Shown here piece by piece: positions 25,026 through 37,245 of a stretch of 64,000 nt of DNA. The DNA comes from Zygaena filipendulae (Eukaryota; Arthropoda; Insecta; Lepidoptera; Zygaenidae): contig OU015649.1 of NCBI GenBank assembly GCA_907165275.2, positions 2,324,001 through 2,388,000 on the forward strand, read 5' to 3'. The notes beneath the pieces were generated by a model. That model was not told the origin of the DNA, made no database searches, and saw nothing but the letters and a program-made list of their open reading frames with translations. Numbering within the stretch: position 1 is the first letter of the stretch; every line of letters starts with the position of its first letter. The position numbers and the translations under genes are program-made.

Positions 25026-25218
25026 TAGGTATCTGTTCCCCGCGCTTTAACTCGCGTTAATTTCGGAGTTCCCGTGGGAATTCCGCACAAAAGTATACTA
25101 TGTCCTACTCTGTACCCCTAACAACGCGTACCTATGCAAAACTTCATGATAGTCGGATGAGCCGTTAAGGTGTCAAAACGTAACAAACCAATAAACTCAC
25201 ATTCGAATTTATTACGAG
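25026..25218 (-). mobile_element. Helitron-like element, subfamily A, decayed
   Basis: TGTTCCCCGCGCTTTAACTC, then TTAATTTCGGAGTTCCCGTG, AGCCGTTAAGGTGTC and TCACATTCGAATTTATTACG. The terminal CTAG is separated from CTGTTCCCC by GTAT. Confidence 0.65.
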
Positions 25219-26360
25219 GTTGGATTACTCTCAGTAGGTACGCGGGAACAAAATAATCTGGTGAAACTCGAGAAAGGGCAAAATTCGCGAGGGTTAAACG
25301 CAGAAACACTCAGTTTTGAACTGTTTCTGTAATCTAGAGAAGTGAACCATTATGATAAATAAATAAGCATAAGATTTACGATGATTCATATAAAGCCTAT
25401 CATTATATGAGTTTTATTAAAACTTACTTAGTGCCACGACCATGCATCAAGCGCACACTTGCGGTGAGGTAGCGTAATGGCCGTAATGTATGTGATAATG
25501 TCAAGTTTTTAAAAATATAAAAGGTAGAGCCAAGTCGTTATTATTTTTGACAACCGTTAAAACTTAAAATTCTTTGTATCCGAAACAATAAACATGAGAA
25601 ATAATGTGACGATACGTAAAAATACGCAATGAAATTGAAATAAACACACCATAATATATAATCATGAAAATTTTCATTGTTATTTTATTGCGAGACGAAA
25701 TACGTATATATCTAGATTCAACCGACTGTTATATTGCAGCGGAGACAGTAGCTTTTAAAGTGGGGAACGGAGAAAGAAATCTTTTTGTTTTAAAAAAAAA
25801 TCAAGGAAGTCGACTCGTTAGCCAACTATATGTCATGGTTTGTTCGGATGCGTTCCAAAATAGCCACCGTTTCTAGTTCGACTATAGCAAGCCAAAACGA
25901 CTAATGATGTACGTTATTTGTAGTTATTCATTTAGCCGATTCCAGGCGCGTTGTTGAGTCGTCATGTAAAAAAGAGTATTTGTAACATTTTTGCCGTTTA
26001 ATATAACATTAAAAAAAAATCGTAATCAAGTTTGGATTAAGAAATGTGGCTGACGGTCGATTAGATTTCGTATGTACATATAGTGGACCTAGGTATGTAT
26101 CACGGATAATGATAAAAAGTAGTAAAAGGATTAACCAACTCGGTGTCGGCAGCTTGTTATGTACTTATCATATTATTTTTATGTAATTATTTTCGACATG
26201 ATAAAGGATGCATACGCAAAATAATAATAAAATAACTAAACGTACAATTGATGATTTGAGTTTAAAAAAAGACTATAATATTATCCTTAATAAAACTTTT
26301 ACCACATGTTACTAGACGTTCTCTTGATTTAAGTTAAATATGCATAATAAAATAATAAGT

Positions 26361-26403
26361 TGAATTGAATTGAATTGAAAGAACTTTATTTGACACAACA
26401 CAT
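26361..26403 (-). repeat. LINE/SINE 3' end, minus strand
   Basis: GAATTGAATTGAATTGAAAG, AACTTTATTTGACACAACAC is the reverse complement of the 3' end at 22,887-22,916. Confidence 0.55.
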
Positions 26404-27149
26404 GGATAGTTATAACATGTATATAAGTATCTAAACTGTCATTCATTAAGAATTAAAGATAATATCTCTGAAGCTAAATATTTAACAAGAGTCTAGACCA
26501 TAGCTACCGAAAAAAGAAATTTTAAAAATACACAAAAGAGAATCCACAATGTCACAGTAGTTAATGAGGAACGTTTCATTTTGAACATAAATCCGGCAGC
26601 AATTTTGTAGAACAAACTCGACCCGAAACTTTTGAGGGCAGTCGCAGCGTTTCCGATGGGCGCCGAATCGACAGAGCGTTAATATTTCAACAAGCAAACT
26701 TTCGGGTGTCACTGATGAATATTCTATTGGAATGACTACTGGCGACGGAAAAGTCGAAGATGTCCGTCTTGTTGTAATCATCTCTGTAATTTCAATCTCT
26801 TTCAATCTTTACATAGAGGAACTAAATGACAAAAGGAAATATTTTCCTAGCTTTACATAGTTTTGCCTTACATAACACTTAAATTATGCTAAAAAACATT
26901 GAGTAGGTACTCACTTAGTAAACTCTTAAAACAACTCGACACAATCCTTGACAAATTTGAATGTTTTTAAATTTTTAATTCACAAAAAAAAGCTCGTCGA
27001 AACACTTAGGGGAGACGCGTCAAAAATCAAATTCACGCACGCTCGGTGAAAATACCCCTCAGAAATTTTACTATCGTATCAAATAAAATTAGAAAAGAAA
27101 ACCGAGGAAAAAACGACAGTAATATAAATAAAGCGATAGTATCACGATG

Positions 27150-27560
27150 ACATAGAAATGTACCCGTACGTGAATTTTCGCGGGAAACAACGATAGAGAG
27201 CGAGCGCGATCCACCCACGCTACAATCGGAGTGCGACTGAACGGTTCAGCCGATGGACAGTGAACGTAACCCAAATATTCACCTGCAATGCGTGCGCCGT
27301 GCGATAGCCTCTACGCCAGCGGAACGAAACGGCAACATCCAAACAACACGCGTCAGAGAGAGACGGTCGCGACACGTGGCGAAGTAACCATCTTGGGGGG
27401 TAGCTTTTCAGGAAAGGGGCGCGTTATTACAAAATACAAAGCTCGGGAACGAAAAGGTATTTTGCATTATGCCTGTACGAACAATGGACGGCGTTATGTC
27501 TATTGTTGTTGAGGGAATTCGATGTGACACCGCCGCGCCATCGTCTTCATTTGCTAATGA
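27150..27560. other. CpG-rich patch, possible promoter or 5' exon
   Basis: About 400 bases at roughly 55% GC in an AT-rich background, dense in CpG (GAGAGCGAGCGCGATCC, CAATGCGTGCGCCGTGCGAT). Short frames are open on both strands but none has a motif. It contains no recognised repeat, which makes it stand out. Confidence 0.3.
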
Positions 27561-27805
27561 TAACAACGCAAGTTCGCCACAGATGATATGCGAACGTAAA
27601 CAATGAAGTTTCTGAATAAATAAAGCGACGGCACACGTACATATTTCACGTAGGCAAAGCGGCAAAGTCTCTTTTGTGTACCAAACAATTTATGTTCACT
27701 TGCGAATTTTATCACGAAGACTTTACATCTGATTTTCATGACAGAATGACGTGTATACAATGTATAGGTGCGTGCCTACATTAAGTCTTGGAGAGAAGCA
27801 CAATC

Positions 27806-27993
27806 TGTAATAATGTTATAAAGAGGTAAAGTATGTGAGTTGTGAGGTTGTAGGGGGTAATCTCTGGATCTACTGAACCGATTTTGAAAATTCCTTCACC
27901 ATTAGAATGCTACATTATCCCTGAGTGACATAAGCTATATTGTAACCCGGAATTCCCACGGAAACTCCAAAATTACCGCGGGGCACAGGTAGT
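27806..27993 (+). mobile_element. Helitron-like element, subfamily D, decayed
   Basis: TCTCTGGATCTACTGAACCG, GCTACATTATCCCTGAGTGA and CCGGAATTCCCACGGAAACT, ending TTACCGCGGGGCACAGGTAG. The middle matches copies at 31,087 and 56,882. Confidence 0.65.
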
Positions 27994-29929
27994 TTCTTAT
28001 AAAATAAAGAACTTAAACGATCGAGACATATAGGAGACATAAAGGAGTTGTGTCATGAAAAAGGTAGAAAAACACTGAAGAACTAATATAATACGGTACA
28101 CATTTTTATGACACTTTTTGTATAGTCAAAAGTAAATTCAATGTAGAACCTTATCATCATCATTTCCGAAGACGACGCCCACGGTCAGACCAAGGCTGCC
28201 CCCAAGGTTCTTCGCGATGAATGATCCTACATTATCATCAAACTAGGTCCCACCCTCACCAGATCATAGGTCCATCTTACCTCCAATCAGTTAGTCGCAC
28301 CTACCCTACATTAGGTGCCTGACTACTAAGATCTCTTCTATAAATTCTAACAGCTGTTATATCTGTACGAGCAACCATCCACTTCACGTAAGTTTATTGC
28401 AATTCTTTGAGCAAAGGTAAACTTACTTTCTCGTGCAGATCTCTAAATTTCTAATTCGATCATGCGGGTAAACTCCGGGCATTGCATTAGCCATTATCCT
28501 CGGCAACCATATAATATTGCCCTTTTAACTGCGTTAAAATAATCACGCTAGATTTAAAAAAAAAACAAATAGCGCTCGATTGGAACTCTTTACACATAAG
28601 AACTGTATAACGTTGGCTTTTTAACTGCGCTAAAATGAAACCCTATTACACCACGAGTGACTTAAAATATTTCACGACCGCTCTGTTTCCTCATTCAGTG
28701 TCACGTATTAATTACGCAATTTAATCATGACAGAGACGATGATGACACTGAGCATAAAGAAGGTACTATTAAGTGCCCGAGATTATCTCACGAGTGTGTT
28801 GTACAAAACAAAAGGGAACAATCGTGCATGGTTAACAAACGTGACGTATTATTATAAGAACCGAGTAGTATGTTCATTATACGGTAATATATTGCAAAAA
28901 CATCTAGATATTCACTAGATAGTCACAATCAATTCAGATCGATTTGTGACTCCATATAATTTGTGGGTAGTGAGGTATTAGGTTAAGACTAGATTTGGTA
29001 TCTAGAATAGTCAATTTATAGTAAGGATTGAAAAAATATTCAAAAACTAGCATAGTTTTTGTTTTACAGACATTTAAAGTTGAAACTCTGAAAAAGCTTG
29101 ATTTGAGAAAAAGTTTCTGTGAAATGAAAAAAACACACTTTTACTTGCTATTTTTACATAGATTTCTATATGTTATTGTACATTAAGATGAAATTGAAGA
29201 AAATGGAGCATTTATTAATAATCAATTAAAATCGCCGACGCAATTTTTTCACCAAACTTTACAAAACTGCTTATATCTCGGAAACCAAATGCCGAGAACT
29301 GGTAGCTTTTAGCTTTGACGTCCACATTTGTCTGATAATAGGGTTGCTTTGTCTTCCATCATCTACAAATTTGAAATTTTTTACATATAAAAATCAAATT
29401 TTGAACATTTAAACAATATCTTATATTTGGCTAAAAACTTTTATTAATTTATTACTTAACTTTTGTGGTAAGAAAATATTTTTGGTATTCGCTAGTTTTT
29501 AGCAGCCAACTAAATTTTTTGTAGGCTAGAATTTGTTGACCTTACAATATATTTAAAAAAATAACTAGTATAAAGAAGATAATTTGATTAGCCGAAGATA
29601 ACTTGAATGTGAATACTAGTCAAGTTGTATGCTCCTTTAAATAAATTTCAAGATTACCTATCTACAGAACTTGGCCCCTAGATTACAATATTTTTGACGG
29701 CGAGGTCAACAACAAGCATATACATAATACAGAATTTGGCTTCCACTTACCCATTTGTGTTTTTGGTGGGATAAATTCTTTTACCAATAGGAAGCTGCAG
29801 TGCCCTGATGCATATGATACTTTTTATCCTGATACAAAGAGTTCACCAAGTCCATATAAATACTTATAATGAACACAAAATATTTGATTTTTTGTATTTG
29901 TTTGTAAAGGAAAAACTCAAAAACTGTGA

Positions 29930-30060
29930 TCGACGCGGTGACGTCACGGGCGCAGGGGCGGAGACACACCGTGCGCGCAGTCCCCCAACAAATCCACGGG
30001 CGGCCATCGCGCTACAGATTAATGACAACATTATGGTAATATGGCACGCGTGACGGCCGG
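29930..30060. other. CpG-rich patch with a TGACGTCA site
   Basis: GACGCGGTGACGTCACGGGC, GCAGGGGCGGAG and CGGGCGGCCATCGCGC. Frames are open on both strands but unrecognised. Possible regulatory element. No repeat family is seen. Confidence 0.25.
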
Positions 30061-30240
30061 AACATGGCTTTTGAGGGCGAAACATCAACTGTGCTATTAC
30101 GCGGAGAGATTCCTTTTTTACTTCCGTCCTTACTCCTTGGTCTATTGTCACGATATGGTTTTGTTACGTGAAGCTATCAGGCAGACTGAAGGTTCACTTC
30201 ACTGTGATTAAGACTATGCTCCATGATAAAAAAATGGTGC

Positions 30241-30540
30241 AATGGGCTAGATGACATAATTTTAATTTTTAGTCCGTCTTGTAGATTAATGAAAAATGTT
30301 GGACACATACTTTTCCCAAATTGCGGCGGTACATTGAGTTGAAATTACGTGTGACGTCACACCTAGGTACACTTTATTATACTTAGTTATGACGTCGCGA
30401 CCTCCCATCGCCTAAACTTTAATGCGTTTTATCTAAGTATTTTCTCAATGATTCCAAGAAGCCAAAAAACACGTGTCTATTCTTTTTTACTATCTAACCA
30501 TGACCATTGAATTTGTAAATAATAATCCGTAGTCACATTG
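30241..30540 (+). mobile_element. MITE family A, diverged
   Basis: AATGGGCTAGATGACATAAT, TTTTAGTCCGTCTTGTAGAT, TGACGTCA at 30,352-30,359, and a decayed right end near CGTAGTCACATTGA. Confidence 0.75.
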
Positions 30541-31086
30541 ACGTAATTATCATAAAGAGGATAAGAAAAACCGGCACTTTGTAAAAAAACAAATTATACA
30601 AAGTTCAGACAAAACAACGGCATTGATCTCGCACATTAGACATACACGATGCCAATATGAGTTCAAAAACGTGTTCATTTGTCAGTCCGGTAACATACGA
30701 TAACGGAACAAATCAACGTGGATTTTAGCTTGATTATTGAAGACCTGTAAAGAATCTACAAATATGCATCAACGTGTGAAACACAGGCAGTTGCTTGGTT
30801 GCTGGCAAAACCTCGAACAATGCAAGGTCGAAATTACCATATAATACACAAAGTCGGAACAAGTTCACAGTAACTAGGTCTGATACCATCTTAATGTAGA
30901 AAAAAAATAACACATCCACGACGGTGCCTAGAAAAAACATACATTATTAAGCTCATAAAAATATATCCTGATAAAAAGCTATTAAGAGTTAAGACACTAC
31001 CTACCACACTTATATTTTACACTTTCGCACTTGATATTTTACTATTAAGCAACCTACTTGTACGCTAGTTCGATTGTTGTCGAAAA

Positions 31087-31183
31087 GGTACATTATCCCT
31101 GAGTAACATAGACTATATTGTCATCCGGAATTCCCGCAGGAACTCCGAAATTATCGCGGGTGACACCGCGCGGGACAGCTTGT
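31087..31183 (+). mobile_element. Helitron-like 3' half
   Basis: GTACATTATCCCTGAGTAAC, AATTCCCGCAGGAACTCCG, TATCGCGGGTGACACCGCG hairpin and CAGCTTG. 5' truncated. Confidence 0.7.
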
Positions 31184-31497
31184 ACAAAATAAATCGGATG
31201 TAACTGCCGTGCTGCGTTTGTGACTGAGATTTTACAAGTACTATCTCTACCGTACAATCCTGAAACTAATTCTAGGCCATTCAATACCCTTGTCAACCGT
31301 CGGTTAAACTTCAAAACTATTCTAACAATGAATGCGCAAAGTTAACCCCATCTATCGACCTCATTATTTCCTAACCCGCTACTGTACACTGTGATAATCA
31401 AATTCAAAGTTTAAGGTTATTTTAAAACTTTGATGAACGATGATCATGTTATCGTCGACGATGTGCGATGGACCTAGGTTTTTTTATCATTAGATTA

Positions 31498-31690
31498 CTA
31501 GCTGTGCCCCGCGGTTTCACCCGCATTAATTTCTGAGTTCCCGCGGAAATTCCGGGATAAAAACTATACCCTATGTACTTCTCTGTACCCCTGACAACGT
31601 GCGTGCCAAATTTCATCCAGATCCGTTCAGCCGTTTTTGCGTGATTGATTAACAAACATCCACACTTTCACATTTATAATATTAGTAGGA
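31498..31690 (-). mobile_element. Helitron-like element, subfamily A (complete)
   Basis: CTAG at 31,498 and, on minus, TCCTACTAATATTATAAATG start at 31,690. 193 bp with both ends intact. A good reference copy. Confidence 0.85.
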
Positions 31691-32164
31691 TAGTTAACGT
31701 TAGGTAAGTTATCTTGGTATATTAAATAATGTTAAAAAATACCTATAATCGCTTATTAATTAACAGAACATGTTCTCTCTCCTAAAACATCGGATATGGC
31801 TCGTAAAAAAAAATCTGAGGATCTTTTTTCCCTTCGTCGCCAACTTTAGGTATACTATGGGGGATAACTCTTATGTTTTAGGTTTCTTACGTATTCTAGA
31901 ATAGATTGAAAATAGGTATAAAAGTCCATACTTAATCCATTTCACTGGGTGTCGTTATCTAAACGGGAACATGTTTTCTTACCTGTAAAAAGGAAAACAA
32001 ATTATTAAGAAATATGAACAACCAATCATTACGGACAAAGGTTTTGATAAAAATCGTTGATAAAAAAGGATAGTATAAAAATTATTTCTATTTTAATAAA
32101 TAATAATACGTGGGCATTAATCACACAGTGCCATCTGGTTTCAAACTATGAGTAAGTAGAGTTT

Positions 32165-32283
32165 CTGAGATCTTTTAAGTTGGACCATATTATAAATGGT
32201 TGCATAATTTTATCAAAATCCATTCAGCAGTTTCGGAGTCCATCGCGGACAAACAACGTGACACGTGATTTATATATATTAGA
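32165..32283 (-). mobile_element. Helitron-like subfamily B, 5' half
   Basis: Minus 5' end TCTAATATATATAAATCACG at 32,283, extending to the GTTGGACCATATTATAAATG segment. The 3' half is missing. Confidence 0.75.
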
Positions 32284-32653
32284 TGTACAAAATACATAAT
32301 ACCACCCAGTTTACACTGACATGGAGAATAAACCCGTGAAACCTAGCGCAACAGTCAGGATCCCTAACCACTAAACCTACGATATATCATATTGTATTCA
32401 AAGTAAAATTTTATTAAATAAATAAGAAATATTAAAAAAAACCTTAAATGCATAAGATCTTAAAACGGGGGCTAAATAATAATGAACAAAACCTCCGATG
32501 TTGAGTTGGTACAAAATATTAAGTTAAAGTTTAACTAACTACGTCTTATAGAGCAATAATTTCCCTTTTCATGAAGAGTGAAATGGTCTCTGAAATTCCT
32601 GCGTTGCTTCGTTTATTTAACTACTTCACTGATTAAAAACATTTTACATTATA

Positions 32654-32849
32654 CTAGCTGTGCTCCGCGGTTTCACCCGCGGTAATTTCGGAGTTTCCGC
32701 GGAGATTCCGGGATAAAAAGTACCCTATGTACAACCTCTCTCGACAACGTGCATGCCAAATTTAATCCAAATCCGTTTAGCCGTTTTTGCGTGATTGAGT
32801 AACAAACATCCAAACATCCACACTTTCATATTTATAATATTAAGTAGGA
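32654..32849 (-). mobile_element. Helitron-like element, subfamily A (complete)
   Basis: CTAG at 32,654 and hairpin CCGCGGTTTCACCCGCGG intact. Minus start TCCTACTTAATATTATAAAT at 32,849. The LINE tail begins 14 bases beyond. Confidence 0.85.
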
Positions 32850-33123
32850 TATATAAATGTATAATCAAAAATCAAAATCAAATCAAAAATTGTTTATTTC
32901 TTAACCAAAAGTTTTTTGCATATATGGTTCGTTGGATATCCTTTTAAGTATAAATATATACTTGTGTCAGGATATCCAGCTCTTCCATATCGATAATAAA
33001 AACGAAAAACAAGATATACATGACAATTAGTTTTACAATAAATTATACATATTTATAAGAAAACAAATACAACAAAAAGAAAACCAAAAAGTTTAGCGTG
33101 TGTATGTTTGTGTATGTATAACT

Positions 33124-33127
<4 letters not shown>

Positions 33128-33169
<42 letters not shown>

Positions 33170-33184
33170 GTGTGTGTGTGTGTG
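33128..33184. repeat. (TG)n microsatellite
   Basis: About 57 bases of nearly pure TG on the plus strand, interrupted by TATGTATG. It lies in the 3' UTR of the minus-strand LINE, so it is likely CA repeat in the element RNA. Confidence 0.9.
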
Positions 33185-33211
33185 TTAGTGTGTGTTTGTT
33201 TATATATAATT

Positions 33212-36171
33212 TTATATTATTACACTCATCAGGTCCTCAACTTCACTGTAGCTCTTAGTTTTCAACCATTCAGCCACTCGTTTTTTTAATTCATGGGCTT
33301 GAAGGGGGTAGATGTCTAGGATTCTATTTATTTTGTTGTAAAGGGTAACTGACCGACTTCTATAGTTACCACCAGCAAATGCAGTTTTAACAAGACACTT
33401 ATCAACAATATCTTTCCTTCTTTTATGTAATATGTTTACATCATACGAGAGTGTTTTATGTTTTCTGAGCAGTGTTTGAAGTACGTATAGTTTTCTCACA
33501 GTGAGTAATTTACATGTGGAGTAGAGATGCTCGGTGGAAAATCTATACTTCTTGAAAAACATTACTTTCAGGAGTGATCGCTGCGCCCTTTCAAGTTCGA
33601 GAAATTTGATTTTAGATGCGCCACCCCAGACTGGGATACAATAATTAAGTATTGATTGAACAAGAGTAATGTAGATCCGACAAATTAATTCTTTGGAAGC
33701 AACATTCCGTAATATTTTAAAAATCCAAATTAGTTTTCTAGTCCTAGTGATAGTTGCCTCGAGATGTTGATGCCAAGATAGGCGCTGGTCAATTACTATA
33801 CCCAAATATTTTGTGCCAGCAACCTTATCTATTTTGGGACACGAGCAGTCCTTCGTTGGGGCTTCACATTTGTGTATTTGTACGGTAAAATCATTACGTG
33901 GTTGGGTGCGATTATTGATCGAAAAACATACGTAGTTTGTTTTAGAGGTATTAAGAGTTAGGAAATTGAAATCGAGCCAATAAGCAATTTTAGTCAAACC
34001 TATTTCCGCAATTATACGAACTTCATCCCAAGAGGATCCTGTAAAAACTATGGCAGTATCATCGGCGTAGGAGAATATTTTTCCATTATCTATCTTGAAG
34101 TTACATAAATCGTTTATATATATCAAAAATAAGGTAGGGCCCAAAACACTGCCCTGTGGGACTCCATAGGTTACTTGCAAGTCATTACTAACGTGCTCCC
34201 CAATCTTAACTCTTTGCTTTCGGTTAGTCAAGTAATCCCTAAATAGTTCTAAGGGAATACCTCTCACACCAATCCTCTCCAGTTTTTTCACTAGAGTGGG
34301 AACAGAGACGGTGTCGAATGCTTTTTTTAAATCTAGAAATACTGAGATACATTTAGTGCCTTTATCTAGTTGGTCGACAATCAGAGTAGTAAGATCAAGA
34401 ATAGCATCTTCAGTTGATTTACCTTGTCGAAAACCATACTGGGTGTCAGCTAAATCTTTATATTTATTAAGATAGTTTACTAATCTGATGTTAATGATTT
34501 TTTCTAAAATTTTTGATATAGCCGGAAGGACAGAAATCGGTCTGTAGTTATTGACATCGCCCCTGTCACCACTCTTGTACACAGGTGTAATAAGTGATTG
34601 TTTAAGCAAGGTGGGAAATACTCCCCTCCGAAAGCAAAGATTTGCTAGGTGGCAAATTATGGGTATAGTCAGATGTTTTGAAAGTTTTATGAACTTCATG
34701 GGGATATTGTCCCATCCGGGGGCACTGTCGGATTTTAAATTTAAAAGTGTTTGATTAATTTCTTGTGGATTAGTTTCAAAAAGCACGAATGATGTTGGTT
34801 GGGAATCAAAACTCAAATTACACGTAGGTCGGTCATTTCGAATAGATCCTTTTGTTTGGATATCTTCAGCCAAAAGGCGCCCAATGTTAGCGAAAAAGTG
34901 GTTAACGTTGTTCACTGATTCATCAGGAGATGATAAAGATGTCAGTAAATCCGTATTAGTGGTCTTACTCTGTTTTATATTTGTTATTGTTTTAATGTTG
35001 CTCCAAAGTAATTTTTGATTTTTAACAGAAATTGCCAATTGAGTTCTTTCATAATTATTCTTAAGTTTCCGAATGAGTCCAGTGCAGTAGTTACGATATC
35101 TTTTGTATGTTATTTTTAGTATTTCATCAAATGGATTGATTCTAAGTTTTTTCTGCATACTATTCCTATTTTTTATACAGCGTAAGATACCTGGTGTGAT
35201 CCAGGGTTTAATTATACGTTTACTTTTGGGTAAATTTGACGTTTTAGTATTTTCTTTTAGAGATTCGCTAATTTTCATGATTATTTGTTCAACAACAACA
35301 TTGGGATCTTCGCAAAAAAGTAACTCGGATATGTTTTTGTTCGCCAAGCTATCTACAGCCTTATCAAAATCTACAAAAGTATTTACTCTCTTACATCTAG
35401 TAGCTTGTTTAAATTTAACGAAACCAAGATATACCATCTGATGATCCGTGATAGTAGTATTCAGAACAGCGACATTAACAGCCATCCTCTGTTTGTATAT
35501 TTTTAGCATAAAGTGGTCTAAACAGTTGTTTTCTCTTGTAGGTATGAGATGTCCAGGTAGGAAACCGTACAGGGATAGCATATTAAGGTAGCAGTGTCTG
35601 TTGTTTCGCTCTGTACCAGGTTCATTTTCTCTTGGAATTAAATTGATGTTAATATCTCCAGTAATTACTATATTTTTATGTTGTTGAATGGTATCTAAAT
35701 ACTCACGGAGCGATTCAATAAATTTATCAGCGTTAGCATTAGATGGAGATCTGTATATACCTAGAATTATATAATTTAGTATGTCTATTTGTAAGCAGGA
35801 TGCATGTTCTATTCTAATTATTCTTTAAATTTTGGTCTGAGGTTATTTTTTACATACACAGTTACACCATCATTCTGGTTTAATTTATTACTTGTACAGA
35901 AAGATGTATAGCTCTTAAGTTGTGGAATTGGTTTATTTGGGTCAAGTCTACACTCCGTTAATATCAAAATATCCACGTCGAAGTTCAAGTTTAATAGTGT
36001 TATTTGAAGATCCGTAAATTTTTTGTAAATACTTCTAATATTCTGAGTTATGATCGTTAGATCATTATTATTGATTTGTACCTTTTTGCAAAGGTATTCA
36101 ACGTCACACCTAAAAGAATTAGCTGTTTCAGATTCGTCTATTTCATTCAAGGCAGTAAGAGAGCTATCCAT
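33212..36171 (-). pseudogene. LINE ORF2: AP-endonuclease and reverse transcriptase, one frameshift
   Basis: The encoded polyprotein nicks target DNA and copies the element RNA. The upstream frame (36,171-35,818, 117 codons) holds the start of the endonuclease, including LTIITQNIRS and the catalytic-Glu motif ILTECRL. Near 35,820 the reading shifts by one phase. The second frame then continues without stop through IYRSPS and ITGDINI into the 789-codon frame at 35,581-33,212, which carries the TDH motif at residues 44-46 (usually SDH). RT landmarks in the 789-codon frame are YRPISVL (346), FLDLKKAFD (415-423), GVPQGSVLGP (473-482), the catalytic YADD (505-508) and KYLGIVID (591). It continues to a TAA at 33,212 with no internal stop. 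Apart from the single shift and a 5' truncation of the element, it looks young. Confidence 0.88.
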
Positions 36172-36535
36172 AAAGAAGTTTTATGAAATGTACGAGGATT
36201 TTATCTATAAAATAAGAACAGTATTTGCAGATAACATGAAATAGTGTGCAGGTATTTCTGTCGTTTTTATTGTGTATAGTATTTGAAAGTACCAGGAATT
36301 TATAAAGTTGTAGGTTGTGTGAATATGCAGATGTGAGGTATGTGTGAGCGTGTGGTTGATAAAGACAGGTGTAAAACGGTGTATGTGTAAGTATGAGGTT
36401 TGTATAAGGGTATGTGTTGTAAGGATGAGTGTACATTGGTGTTCGAGTAAAATGAAGTTGAGATTGTGTAATTTGTAATTTTATGGAGTATGAAATATGT
36501 GAGAATATTAATGACACTACAGTAAGCAAAAATAG
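36172..36535 (-). other. Linker between LINE ORF1 and ORF2, low complexity
   Basis: 364 bases of CA/TA-rich minus-strand sequence (TG-rich on plus). It carries an open 121-codon frame made of repeated His/Tyr/Thr/Pro codons, best read as low-complexity composition, not a protein. The frame runs into the ORF2 start (ATGGATAG). Confidence 0.5.
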
Positions 36536-36709
36536 TCAAGCAGTTTGTAACAGATTTTGAATTTGGCTTTCATTCTTGATGGTTATAATGGGGCTGTTCT
36601 CATCCTTCCTTATATATATTTTGCCGTATGCAGTCCAACAAAATTTATAGGATTTTGAACGAGCGAGATCTCTTCCCAGGAAATGGAGGCGAGACGCTTT
36701 TGCAGTTAA
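36536..36709 (-). pseudogene. LINE ORF1 C-terminal remnant (FP-like domain)
   Basis: A 58-codon minus-strand frame ends in TGA at 36,536 and contains ASRLHFLGRDLARSKSYKF, WTAYGKIYIRKDE and a terminal IKNESQIQNLL. This resembles the C-terminal FP-like domain found in ORF1 proteins of insect CR1/Jockey-type LINEs. That domain was first named from a baculovirus protein, but here it belongs to the retrotransposon. The rest of ORF1 upstream is missing. The family assignment comes from pattern memory and needs a profile search. Confidence 0.55.
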
Positions 36710-37177
36710 GTATATAATAGTATAGTTAGTTATAGTATATAATATCTACATTTACAATATGATACAGGATGATACAGCGATATGATGGAGATACGAGCCA
36801 TACTGACAGACCACGTCCGAACTGCCGGGTCTAAAACCTTGAAATGTCCCACAACACTTATGACATGGACTAACTGGATAAAAAGGATGTGAGAGTATCA
36901 CAAAAAATTGAAATGAGTGTAATGAAATCATTAATGTATGATACTATTTTCGTCTTCGTATTCAAATGATGAGGCAACACCACAACTCGATTCACGGACA
37001 TTACACTCAATATCGATACCTGAAGATATACATACATATACATTAAATAATTCAGAGACGCCAGTGAAACTTATACAGAGTGTAAGGTTAAACATGGAAA
37101 ATATTGAAGGAAGGTATTCAATATTCGATTCTCGCCTCGAATGTCTGAAAAACATAACCCATAGTCCATTCTTATAA

Positions 37178-37245
37178 AAAAGTTATTCATGAAAATAAAG
37201 CGCGCAAGTTGCCGACGCGCTGACAGATTATACCCTAGGCGCCAT
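37178..37245. repeat. Core shared with element D
   Basis: TTATTCATGAAAATAAAGCG, then GCCGACGCGCTGACAGAT, is matched in reverse at about 49,935-50,005. A CACCCTGTATA end-like motif follows at 37,573. The full element boundaries are not clear here. Confidence 0.45.

Larger units (their letters stand above)
1..32850. other. Gene-free repeat-dense interval
   Basis: No open frame above about 110 codons and no recognisable coding motif. Repeats are listed separately. Stretches where I recognise nothing are 2,700-5,110, 5,220-6,950, 10,510-11,060, 11,710-12,980, 14,240-16,840, 17,120-17,800, 23,310-24,790, 25,230-26,350, 26,820-27,800 (apart from a CpG-rich patch), 28,000-30,240 and 30,545-31,080. 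It could be intergenic or a long intron. Confidence 0.7.
32863..36709 (-). mobile_element. 5'-truncated, frameshifted LINE of the CR1/Jockey-like group
   Basis: On the minus strand, the order is ORF1 remnant (36,709-36,536), linker, endonuclease-RT ORF2 (36,171-33,212), and a 3' UTR with a (CA)n tract at 33,184-33,128. It ends in a TGATTT-rich tail at about 32,892-32,863. The tail abuts a Helitron-like element that ends at 32,849. The 5' side is truncated, since coding similarity to ORF1 stops abruptly near 36,709. No LTRs are present. The clade is inferred from RT motifs and the type of ORF1 domain. A protein search would be needed to separate CR1, Daphne and Jockey. Confidence 0.85.

Noticed and set aside
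26482..26805. 107-codon minus frame next to a LINE 3' end
   Set aside because: Likely part of the retroelement whose 3' end is at 26,361-26,403. No motif is recognisable, and length alone is not convincing in AT-rich DNA.
36164..36529. 121-codon minus frame rich in His, Tyr, Thr and Pro
   Set aside because: Low-complexity CA/TA-rich linker of the LINE. Composition explains the open frame.
36536..36709. Integrated baculovirus sequence (FP-like domain)
   Set aside because: The domain directly precedes a LINE ORF2 on the same strand and is known from LINE ORF1 proteins. No other viral feature is present.
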